Assembly (NCBI RefSeq): GCF_020923495.1
Contig: NZ_CP064048.1
Span: forward strand, 3,349,001-3,413,000
DNA: 64,000 nt
Reading direction: 5' to 3'
Origin: Brevibacillus sedimenti
GTDB lineage: Bacteria > Bacillota > Bacilli > Brevibacillales > Brevibacillaceae
Each line of letters begins with the position of its first letter. Positions within the stretch are counted from its first letter, which is position 1. This document shows positions 9,925-18,622 of the stretch, piece by piece. The translations under genes were made by a program, and so were the position numbers. The notes below the pieces were generated by a model. It was not told the DNA's origin. It did not search any database and was given only the letters and a program-made list of their open reading frames with translations.

Positions 9925-10706
9925 GCTGCGCCTCCGAGCCACTTCATCATTTCCGCAAGCGCCCGAAACATTTTTTCAAACAAGCCGTTCAACGTCAGCA
10001 AAAATGCGGGCATGACCACGATCAGCATCAGAAAGCTGGCGAGCAATTTGATGGGCAATCCCACCACAAAGATATTAAATTGCGGGACCGATTTGGCGAT
10101 AATTCCAAGAGAGAGATCGACCAGAAAAATGGCGACCACGATCGGCGCTGCAATCAGAAAGGCACTGAGAAACATGTCGCGAAACACCTTGACGGCCATC
10201 CACATCACTTGCTCACTGCCAAACGCAGCCCACATCTTGTCAAGCGGAATCGCCTGATAGCTGGCAAGAATCCCTTGGATCAACACGTGATGGCCGTTGA
10301 TGCTCAACAAATAAAGCATCGCCAGGATGTTCTTGAAGTTGCCCGTCAGCGGCACGTAGGCGCCGGTGCGCGGGTCGATCACGTTGGCCATCGCCAGCCC
10401 CATTTGCATGTCCATCAATCCGCCGGCAACCTGGACGGTGACGTACATCAGCTCGCATATCACGCCGAGAATCAGGCCGACCAGCGCTTCCTTGACCGCG
10501 TAGAGCACAAAGGTGAGATCCAGCGGAATCTGCCCCTGGACCGGCACGTAGCTGAAACTGATCAGCGCCAGGACAAAAGCCAGGCCGATCTTGTACGGAT
10601 TGGGCACGCCGCGCACCGAGAAAAACGGAGCCGAGACGAAAAACGCGGTCATCCTGACAAACACCAGCAGCAAAACAGGTAGATGAAGCATGATTGCAGC
10701 TATCAT
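9921..10706 (-). CDS. fliR: Flagellar export protein FliR
   Basis: FliR is a membrane core component of the flagellar export gate with FliP and FliQ. The 261-residue protein is almost wholly hydrophobic with about six membrane helices and the family signature around QVAGGLMDMQMGLAMANVIDP and the following Pro-rich loop. It follows fliQ by six bases and is translationally coupled to flhB by an ATGA overlap. Confidence 0.95.
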   Translation of the reverse strand: MIAAIMLHLPVLLLVFVRMTAFFVSAPFFSVRGVPNPYKIGLAFVLALISFSYVPVQGQIPLDLTFVLYAVKEALVGLILGVICELMYVTVQVAGGLMDMQMGLAMANVIDPRTGAYVPLTGNFKNILAMLYLLSINGHHVLIQGILASYQAIPLDKMWAAFGSEQVMWMAVKVFRDMFLSAFLIAAPIVVAIFLVDLSLGIIAKSVPQFNIFVVGLPIKLLASFLMLIVVMPAFLLTLNGLFEKMFRALAEMMKWLGGAA

Positions 10707-10712
10707 TTTTAT

Positions 10713-10982
10713 CTATCCCACAAAGCGGTGCAGATTGCCGAAGATCCCCATCGTGAACTCCAGCATCACCCGCAGCATCCACGGCCCGACGGCCAAAATC
10801 GTGACGAAGATGGCGACAATTTTCGGGATGAATGCCAGCGTCTGTTCTTGAATTTGTGTGGTTGCCTGAAAAATGCTGACGAGCAAGCCGACCAGCATGC
10901 CGACGCCCAGCGCCGGTGCCGTCACCAGCAGGATGGTGTATACGGAGCTTTGGGCGATTTGCATCAAAAATTCTTGTGTCAT
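10713..10982 (-). CDS. fliQ: Flagellar export protein FliQ
   Basis: FliQ is the small two-helix subunit of the FliPQR export gate. The 89-residue sequence has two hydrophobic segments (about 14-40 and 52-75) joined by the conserved loop SIFQATTQIQEQTLAFIPK. An AGGAGGGAG sequence precedes the ATG at 10982. It lies 34 bases after the true end of fliP. Confidence 0.96.
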   Translation of the reverse strand: MTQEFLMQIAQSSVYTILLVTAPALGVGMLVGLLVSIFQATTQIQEQTLAFIPKIVAIFVTILAVGPWMLRVMLEFTMGIFGNLHRFVG

Positions 10983-11016
10983 GCTCTCCCTCCTAGGCTG
11001 GCTTGTCGGCCGGATG

Positions 11017-11777
11017 TCAGAAACTGGCCAATAGTGATTTCACGACCAAATACCATCCGTCCACCATGATGAACAGCAATATCTTGAACGGCAGCGAAAT
11101 CATCACAGGGGCAGCATCATCATCCCCATGCCCATCAGGATGCTGGAAATGATCATGTCGATGACGAGAAACGGAATGAAAATCATGAAGCCGATTTGAA
11201 ATGCGGTCTTCAATTCGCTGATGGCATACGCCGGCACGAGCGCGCTCAGCGGAATGTCCTGAATTGTCTTGGGCCTTTCTGCTTTCGTGTACGACAAAAA
11301 GAGCGCCAAATCTTTTTCCCGCGTCTGCTTGGCCATAAATTCCTTGAACGGAACGACCGCCGCTTCCAGCGCTTGCTGTTGGGTCATTTTGCCCTGCATG
11401 TACGGTTGTACCGCCGTCTCGTTTACCTTTGCCAGCGTGGGCGCCATGATGAAAAACGTCATGAACAGCGCCAGCGAAATCAGCACCTGATTGGGCGGCA
11501 TCTGCTGCGTAGCCAGCGCGTTGCGGACGAAGGACAGCACGACCACGATCCGCGTGAAGCTGGTCATCAACAGCAGGATGGCAGGCGCTACGGACAAGAC
11601 CGTCAATATCAGCAGAATCTGTACCGCCGAGGAGGTTTCTTGCGGCGTTCCGCTGCCTCCGCCAATCTTCAGATCGATGGTAGGTACGAGCGGCACATTG
11701 GCAGGCGCTGCCGCCGCCCATTCCGGTATCGCCAGCAGCACCGCAGCGATCACCAGGAGCTGGAATAGTTGTTTCAT
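11017..11777 (-). CDS. fliP: Flagellar export protein FliP, frameshifted near the 3' end
   Basis: FliP is the five-fold core subunit of the flagellar export gate. The main frame (11103-11777) gives 224 residues: a cleavable-type signal segment, then the FliP membrane core, ending MGMGMMMLPL followed by a stop. The expected C-terminal helix is present immediately downstream in the -1-shifted frame: VMISLPFKILLFIMVDGWYL and on to VKSLLASF, stop at 11017. Adding one C to the C4 run at 11108-11111 (minus strand CTGCCCCTG) restores LPPVMISLPFK and a 253-residue protein of normal length. I therefore give the whole span. Either a sequencing error or a real truncation removing the last helix; the former is more likely. 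RBS GAGGGGATCGAGG precedes the ATG. Confidence 0.9.
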
Positions 11778-12454
11778 CCTCGATCCCCTCTGTCATGACC
11801 TTGCTTCTCCACCCAGGTCCCCGTCTGATCGGACCGCTTGTCGAGATCGTTCCACTGCTTGCGCAGCAGTTCTGCAAACGTACGCCCGTCCGCATCCGAC
11901 AGGTGTATTTCTTCGTCTTCTGTCTGCCGCTTTCGGCCAAACGGCAGCCAATCGAGCGAAAAACCGGCAAGCGGCGGCTTGATCTCCGCTTCTGCCAGGA
12001 TGAGGTCTGCCTCTTCCCCTGGTGGAATCTGCTTGAGCAGCTGAACGTTCTCTCCCACGCCGAGCAGGTACAGCGACTCCCCGATCATCACCAGTTGGAT
12101 CGTCTTGCCGTTGCCCAGCGGAGCCGCACTGATCACTTTGATCGGACCATGCGCCTGTCCCATCTGCCGCCGGCCGAGAAAACGAAGCAGCAGATAGATC
12201 AGGACGACGATCACCCCGAGTGAAAAGATCACCTGAAACAGATAGCCCCACATGCTGCCTGTCTCACTGCCGGGTATGGCCGCCGGCTCTGGGCCGCCGG
12301 CGGGCGCACCGGGAGAGAGTGTTCCTTTGCGCAGGGCGTCTGCTACGGAGTCTTCCTCTGCCAGTGCGGAAGCCGGAAGGGAAGCGACAATCGCAGCGAT
12401 GATGCAATACACCCAGATGAGACGCGCCCCTGGTTTCCGGAAAAACTTCATCAT
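11774..12454 (-). CDS. fliO: Flagellar biosynthesis protein FliO (FliZ)
   Basis: FliO assists assembly of the FliPQR export gate. The 226-residue protein has an N-terminal signal-like helix (about 10-32), an external Gly/Pro-rich segment, a membrane helix (about 70-92, VIFSLGVIVVLIYLLLRFLG) and the FliO domain (IKVISAAPLGNGKTIQLVMIG). The ATG at 12454 overlaps the cheY stop (TAATG), and a second ATG follows directly at 12451. It overlaps fliP by four bases. Named fliZ in B. subtilis. Confidence 0.9.
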   Translation of the reverse strand: MMKFFRKPGARLIWVYCIIAAIVASLPASALAEEDSVADALRKGTLSPGAPAGGPEPAAIPGSETGSMWGYLFQVIFSLGVIVVLIYLLLRFLGRRQMGQAHGPIKVISAAPLGNGKTIQLVMIGESLYLLGVGENVQLLKQIPPGEEADLILAEAEIKPPLAGFSLDWLPFGRKRQTEDEEIHLSDADGRTFAELLRKQWNDLDKRSDQTGTWVEKQGHDRGDRG

Positions 12455-12816
12455 TAGCCCAGCGTTTTCTTGATCGCTTCCAGCACGCGATCAGCCTGGA
12501 ACGGCTTGACGATAAAATCCTTGGCGCCCGCCTGAATCGCATCAATGACCATCGCCTGCTGCCCCATTGCCGAGCACATGATGACACGGGCGTTCGGATC
12601 GATTTTCTTGATCTCCTTCAGTGCAGTGATGCCGTCCATCTCCGGCATGGTAATGTCCATCGTCACCAGATCCGGTCCCAGCTCTTTGTACTTCTCCACC
12701 GCCTGCGCACCGTCGCTCGCTTCGCCTACCACGGTGTATCCGTTTTTGGACAGGATTTCCTTGATCATCATGCGCATGAACGCTGCGTCATCGACAACGA
12801 GTACTTTGTTGGACAT
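12454..12816 (-). CDS. cheY: Chemotaxis response regulator CheY
   Basis: Single-domain receiver that, phosphorylated by CheA, binds the FliM/FliY switch. Acidic residues D9 and D10, phospho-acceptor D54 (VTMDITMPEMDG), the Ser of MCSAMG and the Lys of VKPFQ are all present in 120 residues. A strong AAGGAGGAG precedes the ATG. Placed between fliY and fliO as in B. subtilis. Confidence 0.97.
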   Translation of the reverse strand: MSNKVLVVDDAAFMRMMIKEILSKNGYTVVGEASDGAQAVEKYKELGPDLVTMDITMPEMDGITALKEIKKIDPNARVIMCSAMGQQAMVIDAIQAGAKDFIVKPFQADRVLEAIKKTLG

Positions 12817-12854
12817 AAGTAAGCTCCTCCTTTTTTATCCGGTGATTTGATGAT

Positions 12855-14183
12855 TCATTGTAATTTTTGTACGCGGTCCCACTGGCTGATGATGTCTGTG
12901 ACGCGCACGCCAAAATTTTCGTCAATCACGACGACCTCCCCTTTGGCAATCAGCTTGTTGTTGACCAGGATGTCGACGTGTTCGCCTGCCAGCTTGTCCA
13001 GTTGGATGATCGAGCCGGCGGACAGGTCGAGAATTTCCTTGATCAGTTTTTTCGTCCGTCCCAGTTCAACGGTCACTTGCAGAGGAATGTCCATCAACAG
13101 ATTCAGATTTTGTCCGTCAGCGGAAATCATCGGGTCACCTCCAAACGGCGCAAATTGGGCCGGTTTCACATTGGCCTGGTTGCTCGGTTGTCCACCCAGA
13201 TGCTGCGGGGCGGACGGCACTTGCTGCCCTGCATACTGAGGCGGATAGGGCGGATAGCCTGCGGGCATTCCCTGTGGGTAAGCGTTCGGGTACATGGGCT
13301 GTCCCGGATATCCCATCGGCGCATAACCGGCCGGAGGAGCTTGCGGGGGTTGCACCGGTTGCTGCGGCGGCATCTGCTCTGCAGCGGGAGCGTCCTGTTG
13401 TACCTCCTGCTGTGGAGCCGACACGCTCAGTGCGGGCATTTCCGTCGCAGCCGCGGCCGCTTCCAGCTCGCTTGCAGAACCGCCGGTCAGCCTGTTGATC
13501 ATTTCACGAGCGAAGGAGAGCGGCAGCAGCTGCATGATGTTGGAGTCGATCAGCTCACCTTGTTCCCCTACTTTCAGCCGGAAAGACACCTTGACAAGCG
13601 GCGTGTCATCTTCGGTGAATTTATGCCCGTCCTTGCCCTTGGCCAAATCCATGATGTCAATCCCGGGCGGCGAGATGTTCACCATCTGGTTGAAGATGGT
13701 GGACATCGACGTGGCGGCTGACCCCATCATCTGGTTCATCGCTTCCTGCACCGCGCTGATGTGCATTTCTGTCAACTCAGTGGACTCTGGCCGGCCGGAA
13801 CCGCCCATCATCAGGTCGGCGATCACCGCAGCGTCTTCCATCCGCACCACCAGCAGATTGATTCCCTTGAAGCCGTCTGTGTACTCGACGTGAACGGCGA
13901 CGTGCGGGATGGGAAATTCCTTCTCCAGGTCGTGGACATGAACCATCGAAACCGTCGGCGTGGTGATGTCCACTTTTTGGTTCAACAACGTGGAAAGAGC
14001 CGTTGCAGCGCTTCCGAAGGAGATGTTGCCGATTTCACCGAGCGCGTCCTGCTCAAACTCGGACAGGAATTCAGCGACGTTGGGAGCGCTCGAAACTTCT
14101 TCTACTTCCTCTTCCTCCTCAACCAGATTGTTCGCGCGGAGCAGCGCGTCAATCTCTTCCTGCGAAAGCATGTCTCTAGTCAT
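12855..14183 (-). CDS. fliY: Flagellar switch phosphatase FliY (FliN-type), with a long Pro/Gly/Tyr linker
   Basis: FliY is a C-ring switch subunit that also hydrolyses CheY-P. Order: N-terminal CheY-P-binding peptide LSQEEIDALL (residues 6-15); CheC-like phosphatase module with two signatures, GEIGNISFGSAATAL near residue 54 and a second Glu-Asn motif QEAMNQMMGSAATSM near 150; a linker of about 110 residues; C-terminal SpoA/FliN domain (from about 355). The linker is rich in P, Q, G, Y and M and makes the protein 442 residues against 378 in B. subtilis. It overlaps fliM by eight bases. Confidence 0.95.
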   Translation of the reverse strand: MTRDMLSQEEIDALLRANNLVEEEEEVEEVSSAPNVAEFLSEFEQDALGEIGNISFGSAATALSTLLNQKVDITTPTVSMVHVHDLEKEFPIPHVAVHVEYTDGFKGINLLVVRMEDAAVIADLMMGGSGRPESTELTEMHISAVQEAMNQMMGSAATSMSTIFNQMVNISPPGIDIMDLAKGKDGHKFTEDDTPLVKVSFRLKVGEQGELIDSNIMQLLPLSFAREMINRLTGGSASELEAAAAATEMPALSVSAPQQEVQQDAPAAEQMPPQQPVQPPQAPPAGYAPMGYPGQPMYPNAYPQGMPAGYPPYPPQYAGQQVPSAPQHLGGQPSNQANVKPAQFAPFGGDPMISADGQNLNLLMDIPLQVTVELGRTKKLIKEILDLSAGSIIQLDKLAGEHVDILVNNKLIAKGEVVVIDENFGVRVTDIISQWDRVQKLQ

Positions 14184-15171
14184 TGTTCTCCTCCCCTTCC
14201 TCGAGGACTTCTTCGATCTGCACGGCTACACGCCCTTTATGTGTACCGGGTTGTCCAAGGAACTTCAGGCGATTGCCCACCCGGATTTTCAGCTTGTTCT
14301 CGATGAGCTGGTCGAGCTGAATTACATCACCCGGCTGCAACTGCAAGAACTCGCCCACCGTGATGGTGGCCGTGCCCAGCTCGGCGATCACCGGCAGCTT
14401 GGCCGTCTTCACCCGCTCCTCCACGCGCAGCCGCTCTTCTTCGTCCCTGTTCTTCTTCTGCTTGGAAAACCAATACTGCCCGGACAGTTTCGGCATGATC
14501 GGCTCCAGCACGACATGGGGCAGGCAGAGGTTGATCATGCCCGTGGTGTCTCCGATCTTCGTGCTGAACGAGATGACCGCAACAATTTCATTGGGGGAAA
14601 CGATCTGCATGAACTGCGGATTCATTTCCAGCCCTTCCATGTACGGATCAAGCTCGATGATCTGCTTCCATGCCTCATGAAACGTATCCAGCGCCTTGCT
14701 GAACACCCGTTCCATGACAGTTGTCTCAATTTCCGTCAACGCCCCCATCTTGTCCGGAATCGTTCCCTGTCCGCCGAGAAGCCGATCCAGCATGGTGTAT
14801 GCGATGTTCGGATTCACTTCCAATACCATGCGCCCTTCCAATGGCGGCGCCTCAAAAATGTTGAGGATGGTCATTTTGGGAATGGAGCGAATAAACTCGT
14901 CATACGGCAATTGGTCGACGGAGGCAACCGTAATTTGCACGAAGGTACGAAGCTGAGCGGAAAAATACGTCGTCAACAGCCGCGCGTAGTTTTCGTGAAT
15001 GCGCGTCAGGCCGCGGATCTGATCTTTGGAAAAACGCAAGGCCCGTTTAAAGTCGTATACTTTTACCTTTCGCTCAGACTCTTCTTTTTTCAGCTCGTTG
15101 GCATCCATCTCTCCCGACGAGAGCGCGGCCAACAACGCGTCAATCTCACTTTGTGAGAGAACCTCGGCCAT
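14176..15171 (-). CDS. fliM: Flagellar motor switch protein FliM
   Basis: FliM is the main C-ring switch protein and docking site for CheY-P. The N-terminal binding peptide LSQSEIDALLAAL is at residues 5-17, the middle CheC-like domain spans about 45-230, and the SpoA domain ends the protein (about 250-325). Length of 331 residues is typical. GGGAGG lies about nine bases before the ATG. Confidence 0.96.
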   Translation of the reverse strand: MAEVLSQSEIDALLAALSSGEMDANELKKEESERKVKVYDFKRALRFSKDQIRGLTRIHENYARLLTTYFSAQLRTFVQITVASVDQLPYDEFIRSIPKMTILNIFEAPPLEGRMVLEVNPNIAYTMLDRLLGGQGTIPDKMGALTEIETTVMERVFSKALDTFHEAWKQIIELDPYMEGLEMNPQFMQIVSPNEIVAVISFSTKIGDTTGMINLCLPHVVLEPIMPKLSGQYWFSKQKKNRDEEERLRVEERVKTAKLPVIAELGTATITVGEFLQLQPGDVIQLDQLIENKLKIRVGNRLKFLGQPGTHKGRVAVQIEEVLEEGEENND

Positions 15172-15210
15172 GTGTCGTCACCTCCCAGCTATGTATACAT
15201 CCATCGTGGC

Positions 15211-15669
15211 TTACGACAAGACGCGCTTCGTCGTCAGCACCTGTACGATTTTTCCTTCCTGCATGAGCGCACTGATTTCGTTCATGATCTTGGCTTCCAG
15301 TTTGTTGACGCCTTCTGTTCCTTTGATGTCTTCGGGGGACAGGCCGGCCAGTGTCTTGATGATGATCTGGTTGACCTGGGGCAGGCGCTGCTGCAGTTCT
15401 TCCTTGGCATCTGAACTGTCCGCCGTTATCGTAAAGCGAACAATAATGTAGTTGTCGGAGAGCAGATTGGTCGTGATTTCTCCGGTATCCACGGAGTATG
15501 CCTCCAGTTCTTTAGCCGTGAGAGCCCGTACCCCCTTTTCTTCACCATGGCTTGCGGTTTGTGCTGCTGGGGACAGGTACGTCTGCCAGAGAACGAAGGA
15601 TACGACACCCAGAAGCGAAATCGCGATGATGATGATAAGTGCCATGTTAAACAACCGGTTTTGAAACAT
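15211..15669 (-). CDS. fliL: Flagellar basal body-associated protein FliL
   Basis: FliL sits beside the stator units and supports motor torque. A single membrane helix (about 8-30) is followed by an extracellular FliL domain beginning near VDTGEITTNLLSDNYIIVRF. The ATG at 15669 has GGGAGG eight bases upstream. It lies between flbD and fliM; 152 residues. Confidence 0.93.
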   Translation of the reverse strand: MFQNRLFNMALIIIIAISLLGVVSFVLWQTYLSPAAQTASHGEEKGVRALTAKELEAYSVDTGEITTNLLSDNYIIVRFTITADSSDAKEELQQRLPQVNQIIIKTLAGLSPEDIKGTEGVNKLEAKIMNEISALMQEGKIVQVLTTKRVLS

Positions 15670-15684
15670 CACACGTGCCTCCCG

Positions 15685-15906
15685 CTATTCAATGAAATCG
15701 TCCGGAACGCGCGGCGCCGCGCTTGCCGGGAACGTCTGCCTGTAAAAGTCCACTATCCGCGAAGCCACTGCCTCAGCGCTTTCCCTGACGATGTATTTCT
15801 TGCCGTTAAACAGCGTGATGACCGTGTCGGGAGTGGATTCCACCATTTCGACATGGGTAGCGTTGAGGTAAAACTCCTCGCCGTTAAATCGCGTCAGTCT
15901 GATCAT
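15685..15906 (-). CDS. swrD: FlbD-family flagellar protein (SwrD)
   Basis: Small protein of the FlbD family; its B. subtilis counterpart SwrD (YlzI) promotes swarming by raising motor power. The 73-residue reading starts MIRLTRFNGEEFYLN and carries the family pattern of a nucleic-acid-binding-like fold followed by DTVITLFNGKKYIV. The ATG at 15906 has AAAGGAG seven bases upstream; the longer reading to 15957 would start inside the flgE-flbD gap without an RBS. Confidence 0.9.
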   Translation of the reverse strand: MIRLTRFNGEEFYLNATHVEMVESTPDTVITLFNGKKYIVRESAEAVASRIVDFYRQTFPASAAPRVPDDFIE

Positions 15907-15971
15907 CGGCTGCTCCTTTCGGGATGGGGGGCGGCGGGATGACCGCCTCCCCCTCATTCATCCGCTAGGCG

Positions 15972-16790
15972 TTATCGTTTCAGGTTGACCAGTTCTTCCA
16001 GCACGGTGTCGGACGTGGTGATAATGCGGGAGTTGGCCTGGAACCCGCGCTGAGCGACAATCATCTCGGTAAACTCTTCAGACAGGTCCACATTGGACAT
16101 CTCCAACTGACCGGAGATGATGTTCACCTTGGCAGTTGCCGCATCAATCGGTGTGGTCGGATCTTCTCCGTATGCCCCTGCGTTGACGGTATATTCGTAC
16201 AGGGAGTTGCCAATTTTCTTCAGGCCGCCCGGGTTGTCAAACGTCATCAACCCGATCTGGATGGAAGAATCCAGCTCTCCAGCCTCATCCACCGTGGTGA
16301 TGACCCCGTCTTTACCGATGGAGTAAGAAACGATACCATCGTTCCGCGAGATTTGAATCGGTTCGCCATTCACGTCTACCAGTTTCAAACCTTGCGGGTT
16401 TACCAAATAACCAAGCGCGTCACGGGTAAAGTTGCCGGCACGGGTGTAGTAGTACGTCTCGCCGCCATCCGGCGTAACCATGAAAAACGCTTCCCCTTCG
16501 ATCGCCAAATCCGTGATCACGTTGGTGGTCATCGGGCTGCCGGCCGTAAACACCGTGTCAATGGAACCGATCTGCGTCCCCAGTCCGACTTGCATCGGGT
16601 TGGAACCGCCCTTGCCGTCATCGGTTGGTGCAGTCGCACCGGCAATGTTTTGGCTGAGAATGTCCTGAAACATCGCGCGGCCTTTCTTGAATCCTACCGT
16701 GTTCACGTTGGCAATGTTGTTGCCGATTACGTCCAGTTTGGTTTGAAAACCGCGCAGACCGGAAATGCCGGAGTACATGGAACGAAGCAT
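15972..16790 (-). CDS. flgE: Flagellar hook protein (FlgE/FlgG family)
   Basis: Hook/distal-rod family protein secreted by the flagellar export apparatus. The N-terminal rod motif SGLRGFQTKLDVIGNNIANVNTVGF and the C-terminal helix (VDLSEEFTEMIVAQRGFQANSRII) that form the coiled core are both present. At 272 residues it matches the short hook protein of B. subtilis (264, named flgE, formerly flgG) and occupies the same locus, so hook protein is the likely role. ATG at 16790 follows AGGAGG. Confidence 0.9.
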   Translation of the reverse strand: MLRSMYSGISGLRGFQTKLDVIGNNIANVNTVGFKKGRAMFQDILSQNIAGATAPTDDGKGGSNPMQVGLGTQIGSIDTVFTAGSPMTTNVITDLAIEGEAFFMVTPDGGETYYYTRAGNFTRDALGYLVNPQGLKLVDVNGEPIQISRNDGIVSYSIGKDGVITTVDEAGELDSSIQIGLMTFDNPGGLKKIGNSLYEYTVNAGAYGEDPTTPIDAATAKVNIISGQLEMSNVDLSEEFTEMIVAQRGFQANSRIITTSDTVLEELVNLKR

Positions 16791-16893
16791 TAACAATTCC
16801 TCCTTCACAAACAGGTATCGGGTCTATTGGCGACTGCCTCGGTCATTCGGCAGCCGACGGGCTTCCTCCGAGAGGTCCAGCCCTCTGATCCAT

Positions 16894-17289
16894 TCATGCA
16901 AAGACCGCGCTGTCGATGTTGGTAAACACGTTTTCCTTCATGCTGACGTCGTCGACGGCGGTAATCACTTTTCGGTTGATGATGCTGACGACGTAGGCGA
17001 CGTTGTCCATCAAGATCAGCGATTCTTTCGCCCCTTTGTCAGCCGCTTTTTGCACAGCCGACTGCAGTCGGTTCAGCTCGGCTTCGTTGAGCGAAATCCC
17101 CCGTTCGCGCAGACGCATCAGTGCGTGCTGACTGAACGTGAGGGGCTTGGGGCCTTTCGCTTTGTCAACAGACTCGGCGAGGTAGTGGCGAAACGATTTG
17201 CCTGCCGGTTCCGCACCGGTCGTGCTAACAGCAGCTGGTCGCTTTGGCTTGTTGGGAAAGTAGGTCTGCCCCACGTAAAACGTGTGCAT
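16894..17289 (-). CDS. Flagellar operon protein of the flg_new type (TIGR02530-like)
   Basis: Short cytoplasmic-looking protein of 131 residues found in flagellar operons of Bacillus and clostridial species near flgD and flgE; molecular role unknown. The recognisable part is the C-terminal two thirds: FSQHALMRLRERGISLNEAELNRL, then ILMDNVAYVVSIINRKVITAVDD. The ATG at 17289 follows a GGGGGG. It sits only 33 bases after fliK, so the flgD gene expected between them is absent. Confidence 0.85.
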   Translation of the reverse strand: MHTFYVGQTYFPNKPKRPAAVSTTGAEPAGKSFRHYLAESVDKAKGPKPLTFSQHALMRLRERGISLNEAELNRLQSAVQKAADKGAKESLILMDNVAYVVSIINRKVITAVDDVSMKENVFTNIDSAVFA

Positions 17290-17322
17290 GGCGGTCCCCC
17301 CTTTCACGAACAGCTAGCCCGG

Positions 17323-18552
17323 CTAGCGAATGCCAGTAAAGGCAGCACGGCCCAATTCCCGCCCAACCGCGGCAAAATCACTATCCTCCAGCAGTCCTTC
17401 CAGCGAAAATTCCACCTGATCTTCCTGCTGTTCCTGTCGCTGGCGCCCATCGCCTTGCTGACGTGCCTGCTCCCGCTGCTGCTGGAAGGCAAACGAACTT
17501 GCCTGATGCTGATTGACTTCCAGGCGATCCACCTGCAGACCTTGTTGGGTCAACGCTGCGCGAAGCTGCGGAAGCTGGTTGTCCAGCAATTCCTTGCCGG
17601 CTGCCGTTTCCGCGGAAAACTGAGCCGTAATCACCCCGTCACGAGCGGTGATGATCACGTCCACTTGGCCCAGCGACTGCGGGTGGAGAATCAGTTTGGC
17701 CTCGTGCACGCCGTTCCCCTGGGTGATTTTCATCTGTTGGACAAACAGCTGCGTGACTTGCTGCGCAAACTGCTGGGCGTGTACGGGATGAGCTGTCACC
17801 GTTTGCTGCGGAATTCTGCCGTGATTCACCACTTGGTGGAACGGAAGAGCAACCGCGTGCTCAGGCAAGATGACTGATTCCGATTCCGCCAGCGGCGAAG
17901 CCTGCACATTCAGCGTCTGCTGAACGGGTGTGCTGCTGCTGCGCACCTGCACGGCGGCTTCCGCCTGGTAGCTGGACAGGGCCTGGGTGACGCGAAGGGA
18001 CTGCATGGTGAGTTCCTTTTCCGCGTGCCGGATGGGAACGACAGATGGTTCCGCGCTCCGGATGCCGCCTTTTCCATGGATCAGGACAAGCGGCTGCTTT
18101 CTGGTGTCACTTTCCTGTTTGCCGGCTGCTGCCCGCAGCTCCTCGCCGAACTGCTTCAGCAGAGCCTCCACCTGCTTGTCCACCTGCTGCCATTCGATCA
18201 CCTTCGCGCCTCCTTCGGCACGTGCGAACGATACGATGGCTTCGGCCAGTTTTTCTGCCGTCGCCTGCGGGATGCCCCGCTGAGTGAACGTAGCGGCAAC
18301 CTCTTCGGGATCCTGCATGTGAAGCGTCGGGAAAAGCTGTTGGATCAGTGCCAGCAGATCAGCCAGCAGCGCCATGTCTTCGGCGCCTGCTTCGCCTGGC
18401 AGGGACTGAGACGGTTCCCCCGCCTGCACATTTTGCAGCACGCTGCCAATCTGTGCAGCAAACAGATCTCCACCCTCCGGATTCGGCTGTGCAGAGACGC
18501 CGACTGTGATGGCGGACGCCGCCGGAGCTCCCTTCACATTGGCTACATTCAT
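17323..18552 (-). CDS. fliK: Flagellar hook-length control protein FliK
   Basis: FliK is a secreted molecular ruler for hook length. The 409-residue protein has a Gln/Ala/Ser-rich N-terminal region and the conserved FliK C-terminal domain (Flg_hook) near 290-370, with LILHPQSLGQVDVIITARDG and LRAALTQQGLQVDRLEV. A Gln/Arg-rich tail follows. ATG at 18552 has AGGAGG eight bases upstream; an upstream GTG at 18561 is too close to the RBS. Confidence 0.92.
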   Translation of the reverse strand: MNVANVKGAPAASAITVGVSAQPNPEGGDLFAAQIGSVLQNVQAGEPSQSLPGEAGAEDMALLADLLALIQQLFPTLHMQDPEEVAATFTQRGIPQATAEKLAEAIVSFARAEGGAKVIEWQQVDKQVEALLKQFGEELRAAAGKQESDTRKQPLVLIHGKGGIRSAEPSVVPIRHAEKELTMQSLRVTQALSSYQAEAAVQVRSSSTPVQQTLNVQASPLAESESVILPEHAVALPFHQVVNHGRIPQQTVTAHPVHAQQFAQQVTQLFVQQMKITQGNGVHEAKLILHPQSLGQVDVIITARDGVITAQFSAETAAGKELLDNQLPQLRAALTQQGLQVDRLEVNQHQASSFAFQQQREQARQQGDGRQRQEQQEDQVEFSLEGLLEDSDFAAVGRELGRAAFTGIR

Positions 18553-18622
18553 CTCATTCACCTCCTCGGATTGTATTGTTGCTTATGAAAACGACAGACG
18601 CGGTGCTTGTATGGCCCGTCGC

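Noticed and set aside
11103..11777. Treating fliP as a complete 224-residue gene
   Set aside because: The conserved last helix follows in the adjacent frame after a one-base shift, so the 224-residue form is truncated.
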